Shown here in pieces: positions 58,152 through 64,000 of a stretch of DNA of 64,000 bases; positions within the stretch are counted from its first letter, which is position 1, and every line of letters begins with the position of its first letter. The translations under genes and the position numbers were made by a program. The notes beneath the pieces are model-generated. The model ran no database searches. It was given only the letters and a program-made list of their open reading frames with translations, and was not told where the DNA came from. This DNA comes from Citrobacter freundii. GTDB taxonomy: Bacteria > Pseudomonadota > Gammaproteobacteria > Enterobacterales > Enterobacteriaceae. The DNA lies in assembly GCF_011077955.1 (NCBI RefSeq), contig NZ_JAALBX010000005.1:124001-188000 (forward strand), written 5' to 3'.

Positions 58152-58168
58152 GATTGTCAGGAAGCTGT

Positions 58169-59146
58169 ATGGAAATGGAAGAAATGGTGGCCCTTAGTGT
58201 AAAGCATAACGTTTCGGATCTACACCTGTGCAGTGAGTTACCCGCACGCTGGCGACGAAAAGGCGAACTGGAATATGCCCCTGAGGGCGCGCCGCAACCC
58301 GATGCGCTGCTTTCAAGGTGGTTGTCAGCAGAACAACAATGCGCGTTGGCGCAACAGGGCCAACTGGACTTTGCGGTTACGCTTTCAAATGGGGCTCGTT
58401 TACGCGCCAATGCTTTTCAACAATCGCACGGCGTTTCGCTGGCGCTGCGTATCTTGCCCCAAATGGCTCCTGAACTGGATGCGCTCGGCGCGCCGCCCCG
58501 TATACGGGAACTGCTCGCCATGCAGGATGGATTAATTTTAGTGACTGGTGCGACGGGCAGTGGGAAATCCACCACGCTTGCCGCCATGGTGAATGAACTT
58601 AACAAAACGCTGAGCGGCCATATTTTGACGCTGGAAGATCCTATTGAATATCTTTACGCCAGTGATAAATGCCTGATTCAACAACGCGAAATCGGCACCC
58701 ATTGCAGCAGCTTCAGTGAGGGGTTGCGCGGCGCGCTGCGTGAAGATCCGGATGTGATTCTGCTTGGTGAATTGCGTGACAGCGATACTATCCGCCTTGC
58801 GTTAACCGCTGCAGAAACCGGCCATCTGGTACTGGCGACACTCCATACCCGCGGTGCGACGCAGGCGGTTGAACGCCTGGTGGATGTGTTTAGCGCCGAG
58901 GAGAAAAACATGATTCGCAGCCAGTTGGCTGGCAGCCTTAAAGCGGTGCTGGCGCAGAAGCTGACAGAAACAAAGCACGGAAGGCGCGCCGCGCTGTTTG
59001 AACTTTTAATTAATAACGCGGCCGTTGCGAATCTGATTCGCGACGGCAAGACCCACCAACTGCCCGGCGTGTTGCAAACCGGGCAGCAATTTGGGATGCA
59101 AAGTTTCGAACAGAGTCTGCAAAAGCTATCACTGTCGCAGGCGTAA
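58169..59146 (+). CDS. yggR: PilT-like secretion/retraction ATPase YggR
   Basis: A GspE/PilT-family hexameric ATPase. From the ATG at 58169 (AGGA 6 bp upstream) it has 325 residues (E. coli 326). Walker A is GATGSGKST (about 128-136), followed by the Asp box HILTLEDPIEYLY, LREDPDVILLGELRDSDTIRLAL, and the His box AAETGHLVLATLHTRGA. It resembles type IV pilus retraction ATPases, but no other pilus gene lies nearby; its role in enterobacteria is unclear. It converges on ruvX with a gap of 11 bp. Confidence 0.9.
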   Translation: MEMEEMVALSVKHNVSDLHLCSELPARWRRKGELEYAPEGAPQPDALLSRWLSAEQQCALAQQGQLDFAVTLSNGARLRANAFQQSHGVSLALRILPQMAPELDALGAPPRIRELLAMQDGLILVTGATGSGKSTTLAAMVNELNKTLSGHILTLEDPIEYLYASDKCLIQQREIGTHCSSFSEGLRGALREDPDVILLGELRDSDTIRLALTAAETGHLVLATLHTRGATQAVERLVDVFSAEEKNMIRSQLAGSLKAVLAQKLTETKHGRRAALFELLINNAAVANLIRDGKTHQLPGVLQTGQQFGMQSFEQSLQKLSLSQA

Positions 59147-59157
59147 TACAGGCGACG

Positions 59158-59574
59158 TTAAACGTGATTCTCAAAATAGCTTTCAAGGATGATAACGGCG
59201 GAGGCGGAATCAATACTGCCTTTATTCAGCGCCCGGAAGCCGCCGCGCTCGAACAGACCCGCCCGCGCTTCAACGGTACTTAACCGTTCGTCCTGTAATT
59301 CGACTTTAACGCCGAAACGGCCATGCAGACGATTTGCGAATTTACGCGCCCGGTCAGTCAGGGGTTGGTTGGTGCCATCCATATTCAATGGCAAACCGAC
59401 GACAACCAGTTCAGGCTGCCACTCTTTGAGAAGCTTTTCGAACTGCGTCCAGTCGGGGGTGCCGTCGTTAGCTTTTATCGCGGTGAGCGGTCTGGCTGTG
59501 CCGGTAATACGCTGCCCGATAGCAACACCGATGCTTTTGGTACCGAAATCAAAGGCCAATAGTGTTCCGCTCAT
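59158..59574 (-). CDS. ruvX: RuvX/YqgF Holliday-junction resolvase-like RNase H-fold protein
   Basis: An essential small RNase H-fold protein implicated in pre-16S rRNA 5'-end maturation. It has 138 residues, same as E. coli. The first catalytic Asp is in [15 protein letters not shown] (near residue 9), [11 protein letters not shown] lies mid-protein, and the C-terminal acidic [12 protein letters not shown] follows DERLSTVEA. Its start overlaps the yqgE stop by one base. Confidence 0.94.
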   Translation of the reverse strand: MSGTLLAFDFGTKSIGVAIGQRITGTARPLTAIKANDGTPDWTQFEKLLKEWQPELVVVGLPLNMDGTNQPLTDRARKFANRLHGRFGVKVELQDERLSTVEARAGLFERGGFRALNKGSIDSASAVIILESYFENHV

Positions 59575-60137
59575 CAGGCATGCCCCGCCATGTCCGGCAT
59601 CGTGTGGATATCGATACCAATCAGTTTCGCCGCTTCACGCCATCGGTGCGCAATGGGTATACGGAAAAGAATATTCATGTCTGCCGGCGCGGTAAGCCAT
59701 GAATTTTCCAGGATCTCACGCTCCAGTTGGCCTTTATCCCAGGAGGAGTAACCCAGTGCGACAATCACCTCTTCCGGCTGGGATGCCGTGCCTAACGTTT
59801 CCAGTACATCGCGGGAGGTGGTGATAATGGTGTTATCGGAGATTCGGATACTGGAATTAAATTTATCCGGCGGCGTATGAAGGATAAAACCGCGATCTTC
59901 AGCCAGCGGTCCGCCGACGAAGACTGGCTTATCCAGACGACGAGCCGGATCGCGGGGTTCAGGCGTGATTTTGAGCTTCTGCAGGACACCATCCACTTTT
60001 AAGTTTTCGAGCGGCTTATTGATGATAAGCCCCATGGCGCCTTCCTCATTATATTCACAGATATAAACGACGGCGCGGCGGAACAGAGGATCCTGCAGGC
60101 CTGGCATAGCAATAAGAAAATGATGCTGTAAATTCAT
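59574..60137 (-). CDS. yqgE: UPF0301 (AlgH-like) family protein YqgE
   Basis: A 187-residue conserved protein of unknown biochemical function (E. coli 187). Family motifs: [36 protein letters not shown] in overlapping blocks at the N-terminus (about 7-42), [15 protein letters not shown], and [16 protein letters not shown]. It is cotranscribed with ruvX and follows gshB by 134 bp. Confidence 0.94.
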   Translation of the reverse strand: MNLQHHFLIAMPGLQDPLFRRAVVYICEYNEEGAMGLIINKPLENLKVDGVLQKLKITPEPRDPARRLDKPVFVGGPLAEDRGFILHTPPDKFNSSIRISDNTIITTSRDVLETLGTASQPEEVIVALGYSSWDKGQLEREILENSWLTAPADMNILFRIPIAHRWREAAKLIGIDIHTMPDMAGHA

Positions 60138-60271
60138 ATCAGCGGTCTGAATCCCTGGTTAAAAAAACATCTTCGCCCAAGTATGCGGGGAAAGCGATGG
60201 CCTGTCACTTTTTGGCAAAGCACATGACAGGACAGAAAACGTCGTTCGCGGGTTCCCTCCCGCGCAGGCTA

Positions 60272-61219
60272 TTACTTCGCCAGTCTTGCTTCGATAGCGT
60301 CCATCAGCATGCCGGTAATGGAGATGGGGAATTGTGCTTCAATCTCGCGAATGCAGGTGGGGCTGGTCACGTTAATCTCGGTTAAACGATCGCCGATGAT
60401 ATCAAGGCCGACAAAAATCAGTCCCTTCGCTTTAAGCGTAGGGCCGACACGACGAGCAATTTCCCAGTCGCTTTCGGTTAATGGACGTGGTTCGCCGCGC
60501 CCGCCTGCGGCCAGATTACCGCGCGTTTCACCGCCTTGCGGGATACGCGCCAGGCAATAGGGTACCGGTTCGCCATCAACCACCAGTACACGCTTGTCGC
60601 CATCGACAATAGCAGGGAGATAGTTCTGCGCCATGCAGTAACGGGTACCCAGCAGGGTGAGCGTTTCGGCAATAACAGACAGATTCGGATCGCCTGCTTT
60701 AACGCGGAAAATAGACGTGCCGCCCATACCGTCCAGCGGCTTGAGAATAATGTCGCCGTGCTCCTGCCAGAAGCTTTTGAGCTGCGCTTTGTTGCGCGTG
60801 ACCAGCGTGTGCGGCGTCAGGTCCGGGAACCAGGCGGTAAAGAGCTTCTCATTACAATCGCGCAGACTCTGCGGCTTGTTCACAATGAGGGTGCCCTGTT
60901 CTTCGGCACGCTCCAGGATATAGGTGGCATAAATAAATTCGGTATCGAAGGGCGGATCTTTACGCATCAGTACGACATTCAGGTCCGCCAGCGCAATATC
61001 CTGCTCACCGGTGAAGTCGTACCATTTGTCGTAATTCTGTTCAACGTTGAGCTGGCGGGTACGCGCACGCGCCTGGCCGTTTATCAGATACAAATCGGCC
61101 ATTTCCATGTAATGCAGTTCATAGCCGCGACGTTGTGCTTCCAGGAGCATGGCGAAGCTGCTGTCTTTTTTAATATTAATGGTTGCGATGGGGTCCATCA
61201 CAATGCCGAGCTTAATCAT
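60272..61219 (-). CDS. gshB: Glutathione synthetase
   Basis: GshB ligates glycine to gamma-glutamylcysteine. From the ATG at 61219 (MIKLGIVMDPI), preceded by AGGAGA, it has 315 residues (E. coli 316). ATP-grasp features: KDSSFAMLLEAQ, LMRKDPPFDTEFIYAT, ILKPLDGMGGTSIFRV (glycine-rich loop), and EINVTSPTCIREIE near the C-terminus. Twelve more in-frame codons upstream to 61255 lack family support. It lies downstream of rsmE. Confidence 0.97.
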   Translation of the reverse strand: MIKLGIVMDPIATINIKKDSSFAMLLEAQRRGYELHYMEMADLYLINGQARARTRQLNVEQNYDKWYDFTGEQDIALADLNVVLMRKDPPFDTEFIYATYILERAEEQGTLIVNKPQSLRDCNEKLFTAWFPDLTPHTLVTRNKAQLKSFWQEHGDIILKPLDGMGGTSIFRVKAGDPNLSVIAETLTLLGTRYCMAQNYLPAIVDGDKRVLVVDGEPVPYCLARIPQGGETRGNLAAGGRGEPRPLTESDWEIARRVGPTLKAKGLIFVGLDIIGDRLTEINVTSPTCIREIEAQFPISITGMLMDAIEARLAK

Positions 61220-61270
61220 TATGTTCTCCTGTGAACTGGCGTTGAGTGTTTGCAAGCCTGACGCCAGATA

Positions 61271-62002
61271 TTAACCCAGATCGCCAAAACGCACCTGTAG
61301 CGCGGTAATAGCGGTGAGCGCGGTAGTTTCGGTGCGCAATACGCGTGGTCCCAACAGAATATCAGTAAACTGGTGCTCTGCGGTCATGGCAATTTCCTCG
61401 CGGCTCAACCCGCCTTCAGGGCCAATCAGCAACCGCACCCGTTGCACCGGCAGGGGCAGCGTATTAATGCTCTGGCTGGCGCGCGGATGAAGATTGAGCT
61501 TCAGACCCTCATCAGGTTCGGCGCACCAGTCTTCAAGATCCATCGCCGGGCGGATTTCAGGGATCCGGTTGCGTCCGCACTGTTCGCACGCGGCGATGGC
61601 GATTTTTTGCCACTGCTGGATTTTTTTACTCAGTCTTTCAGCATCGAGCTTAACGCCGCAACGCTCGGAAAAAAGCGGGGTAATGATATTAACGCCAAGC
61701 TCGATGGATTTTTGGATGGTGAATTCCATCTTTTCGCCACGCGACATGACCTGGCCTAAGTGCAGATGGAGCGGGGATTCTCTGTCATCCTGAAGAGCAG
61801 TGATGACCTCGACCCGCACGCTTTTTTTATCAGCATGAGTAATGCGGGCGTCGAAAACCTGATTCGAACCGTCAAACAACTGTAACTGGTGGTCCGGGCC
61901 CATACGCAGGACGCGACCCACATGGTTTGCAGCGTCGTCAGTTAAATTCACCTGCAAGCCGACGCTCAACGGCTCGGGGTGATAAATGCGAGGAATGCGC
62001 AT
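61271..62002 (-). CDS. rsmE: 16S rRNA m3U1498 methyltransferase RsmE
   Basis: RsmE methylates N3 of U1498 in 16S rRNA. It has 243 residues, same as E. coli. It has an N-terminal PUA-like domain ([12 protein letters not shown]...NHVGRVLRM) and a SPOUT C-terminal domain with the knot motifs [14 protein letters not shown] (about 192-205) and [16 protein letters not shown]. gshB begins about 50 bp after it on the same strand. Confidence 0.96.
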   Translation of the reverse strand: MRIPRIYHPEPLSVGLQVNLTDDAANHVGRVLRMGPDHQLQLFDGSNQVFDARITHADKKSVRVEVITALQDDRESPLHLHLGQVMSRGEKMEFTIQKSIELGVNIITPLFSERCGVKLDAERLSKKIQQWQKIAIAACEQCGRNRIPEIRPAMDLEDWCAEPDEGLKLNLHPRASQSINTLPLPVQRVRLLIGPEGGLSREEIAMTAEHQFTDILLGPRVLRTETTALTAITALQVRFGDLG

Positions 62003-62073
62003 AGTAATAATCCGGTCAAAGGCGCTCCCCAGCAGTGCGGGGAGCGGTAATTTTCAATGCCCGGTAGTGTAGG

Positions 62074-62781
62074 TTAGCTCTTTTGGGCCTGGCAAGCCTG
62101 CTGAACATAAGGGTTGTGATTGCCTTGTATATTGGCGATACGCTTGTCACGTTCACATTCCCAGGCACTCACCGGGTAAAGCTTATTCCATGCGTCAAAT
62201 AACTGCGTCTGCTGACGGGAAAGCGTAAGAGAATATTTGTCGCGCATATAGAAATAGGTGCGGGCGATAGCGCCGCGCGCCCTGGCTGGCGGTTCGGCGA
62301 GTTTTTCTTTGAAATCAATTTTCATGGCGCACTGCCCATACTGCCCTTCGCCGCCGTTCCACTGGCTGTACATAAAGTTGCCCCGGTCGCCGTTCACTTC
62401 ACCCACGGCGGGCTGCAGGTTATGCATATCGCTTTCCATCGCGCGATAAACGGGATCTTTGGCGCAGTTTTTCCGTCCGCCGTCCTGCCAGCACTGGCGC
62501 TGATGACCAAATTGCCAGGCGGGCACCACATGTTCCCATTCAATACGTGACGCGCGGTTTTCGTTTTTACGAACTTTATAACCACAAGATTCCAAATCCG
62601 GGATCCCTTTCTTTCCCTGCCAGGTGATTTTGCAGCCGCAATAGAAATCACCGGGTGCGTCAGCGTGGACTTTCACGCCTGCGGCCTTGGCCTGAGAAAA
62701 GTTTTGAATGCCGGCGCTAAAGGCGCTCCATGAAAAAGCCGCTGCAAATCCTGCAACCGCAAGAATGATTTTGCGAGACAT
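62074..62781 (-). CDS. endA: Periplasmic endonuclease I
   Basis: EndA is a non-specific periplasmic DNA endonuclease. From the ATG at 62781 ([24 protein letters not shown]) it has 235 residues, the E. coli length, with a clear signal peptide cleaved near AFSA-G. GGAG sits 6 bp upstream of this ATG. The active-site region is [20 protein letters not shown], with [25 protein letters not shown] downstream; eight cysteines suggest disulphides. The frame runs 19 codons further upstream without signal-peptide logic, so that start was rejected. Confidence 0.96.
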   Translation of the reverse strand: MSRKIILAVAGFAAAFSWSAFSAGIQNFSQAKAAGVKVHADAPGDFYCGCKITWQGKKGIPDLESCGYKVRKNENRASRIEWEHVVPAWQFGHQRQCWQDGGRKNCAKDPVYRAMESDMHNLQPAVGEVNGDRGNFMYSQWNGGEGQYGQCAMKIDFKEKLAEPPARARGAIARTYFYMRDKYSLTLSRQQTQLFDAWNKLYPVSAWECERDKRIANIQGNHNPYVQQACQAQKS

Positions 62782-62877
62782 CTCGAACTCCATAGCAAAA
62801 TGAGTCCGCACCGTAACGAACGGCGGCAGGAGATGCAATCAGTCAGATCAGAAAATTTCCAGATAAAGCGCTTAAAA

Positions 62878-63387
62878 TTAATCGGTTGCCGGTTCGGGTT
62901 TGAGTGTCTCGCCGCAGTGGACGCAACGGTACTGGGTTTCGCCACGCAGCACTCGGTTATGGCGGCGCACGGTGAGTTGATGGCGCTGACAACCACAACG
63001 GTAGGGGAAGGTGCTTCTTACCAGCGAATCCAGCGCAAATTGATGGGTTCGTCTGGCAGGGATGCCCAGAACGCTTTCCATCATCCATTTCCACTCTTTT
63101 CCATGAGGCGCGACGCGGCCAAAGTGTTTCCAGACCAGCAAATGCGCCAGTTCATGGGGGACCACTTCGTCAGTAAACGCCTGCACGTTTTCCTGAAGCA
63201 ACGTGGGATTGAGGCGGATTTCGTAACGCTCAAGCCAGGCGGTGCCCGCCGCCGTGCCGCGCTGTTGGTAAACCAGTTTCGGCTCAGGATAGTCACGGTC
63301 AAGATGCTGGTTTGCGCGCGCTAAATGCTCGCGCAGGCTGCGCATCACGGCTTGTTGAATGGCGATGGGAAGACGAGGGGTTTTCAT
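62878..63387 (-). CDS. sprT: SprT-family zinc metalloprotease-like protein
   Basis: A 169-residue SprT protein (E. coli 165). The zinc-binding HELAH is at 78-82, and a C-terminal zinc ribbon has YRCGCQRH and YRCVHCGE. Related eukaryotic Spartan proteins degrade DNA-protein crosslinks; the bacterial role is unresolved. It sits between galP and endA as in E. coli. Confidence 0.93.
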   Translation of the reverse strand: MKTPRLPIAIQQAVMRSLREHLARANQHLDRDYPEPKLVYQQRGTAAGTAWLERYEIRLNPTLLQENVQAFTDEVVPHELAHLLVWKHFGRVAPHGKEWKWMMESVLGIPARRTHQFALDSLVRSTFPYRCGCQRHQLTVRRHNRVLRGETQYRCVHCGETLKPEPATD

Positions 63388-63429
63388 AACGGCAAAGCAT
63401 AGAGCGAAGGAGGGGCATGCTGCAACAGA

Positions 63430-63456
63430 AAGACGCCCTCCGGGAAAGAGGGCGTA
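63430..63456 (-). terminator. galP terminator
   Basis: ACGCCCTC (63433-63440) pairs with GAGGGCGT (63448-63455) around a 7-nt loop, downstream of the galP stop on the minus strand; T residues follow. Confidence 0.72.
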
Positions 63457-63462
63457 TCGTGA

Positions 63463-64000
63463 TTAGTCGTGCGAGCCGATTTCGCGCAGGCGACGGCCTT
63501 TCATCAGGTTACGTTCGATGTGCTCAAGAGAGATATGTTTCGTCTCGGGCACCAGCCACAGGGTCAGCACGATAAAGAACAGGTTCAGCCCGCCATACAC
63601 CCAGAAAGTATTGGCGTTACCCAGCGTGTTCAGCATCGTCAGGAAAGTTGCGCCAACAATCATATTGGCAATCCAGTTTGTGGCGGTGGAGCAGGTAATA
63701 CCGAAGTCGCGCCCTTTCAGCGGCTGGATTTCTGAGCACAGCACCCAGATCAGCGGGCCGGCGCTCATCGCAAAGCCGACGATAAACATCAACAGCATGG
63801 CTACGGCGAAATACTGGCCTGCCGCTGTTTCAATGCCGATATGCATCAGGTAGCCCAAAATACCCATACCGGACGCCATGACCAAAAAGCCCAGCACCAG
63901 CGTTGGCTTACGGCCCCAACGGTCAACCAGACCGATGGCGATAAAGGTTGCCAGCACGTTTGTCAGACCGACGATTACCGTACCCCACATCTGCTCTTTA
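63463..64000 (-). CDS. galP: Galactose:H+ symporter GalP, C-terminal part (5' end outside window)
   Basis: A partial frame of about 179 codons, open to the window edge (codon phase complete at 63999). It starts in KEQMWGTVIVGLTNVLATFIA and ends LREIGSHD, matching the last two-fifths of the 464-residue E. coli GalP. It contains the sugar-porter signatures VDRWGRKPTL and LVPETKHISLEHIERNLM and helices about 8-12. No start codon is in the window. Confidence 0.95.
   Translation of the reverse strand, partial: KEQMWGTVIVGLTNVLATFIAIGLVDRWGRKPTLVLGFLVMASGMGILGYLMHIGIETAAGQYFAVAMLLMFIVGFAMSAGPLIWVLCSEIQPLKGRDFGITCSTATNWIANMIVGATFLTMLNTLGNANTFWVYGGLNLFFIVLTLWLVPETKHISLEHIERNLMKGRRLREIGSHD

Overview
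The window is core chromosome of a member of the Enterobacteriaceae. Almost every gene has the length and signature residues of its Escherichia coli counterpart, and most follow E. coli order. Several details argue against E. coli or Salmonella itself: an extra YdcF/SanA-type (DUF218) gene between polB and araD, an SgrS RNA with no recognisable SgrT, and a chromosomal junction after secA. An Enterobacter/Cronobacter/Kosakonia-like organism is a reasonable guess, but genus cannot be fixed from sequence reading alone. No rRNA, tRNA, prophage, insertion sequence or CRISPR array was seen.

Layout, left to right. (1) 1-9.7 kb: lptD (5' part only), djlA, rluA-rapA, polB with a LexA box, and a DUF218 membrane protein gene. 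(2) 9.8-15.0 kb: araBAD and divergent araC; the araI1/I2, CRP, araO1 and araO2 sites can all be placed by eye. (3) 15.2-22.5 kb: yabI (DedA), the thiamine ABC transporter thiBPQ behind a TPP riboswitch, and the sugar-phosphate-stress locus sgrR/sgrS/setA. (4) 22.5-32.7 kb: leuABCD with the leuL attenuator, leuO, ilvIH and cra. (5) 33.2-51.1 kb: the complete dcw cell-wall/division cluster mraZ-rsmH-ftsL-ftsI-murE-murF-mraY-murD-ftsW-murG-murC-ddlB-ftsQ-ftsA-ftsZ, then lpxC. It is tightly packed, with many 1-14 bp overlaps, behind a promoter carrying three MraZ boxes. (6) 51.4-54.8 kb: secM and secA, with a 127-bp ERIC-type palindromic repeat between them. (7) 54.8-64.0 kb: after a strong bidirectional terminator the map jumps to the hemW-rdgB-yggU-yggT-yggS / yggR / ruvX-yqgE-gshB-rsmE-endA-sprT-galP block, which in E. 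coli lies near 66 min in the opposite orientation.

The main observation is this secA|hemW junction. The two loci lie at almost equal distances on either side of oriC in E. coli (coordinates from memory), and the relative orientation is the one expected from a single origin-centred inversion. The second is the ERIC element inside the SecM-controlled secA leader. I found no convincing wholly new biological system; the window is otherwise conserved housekeeping DNA.
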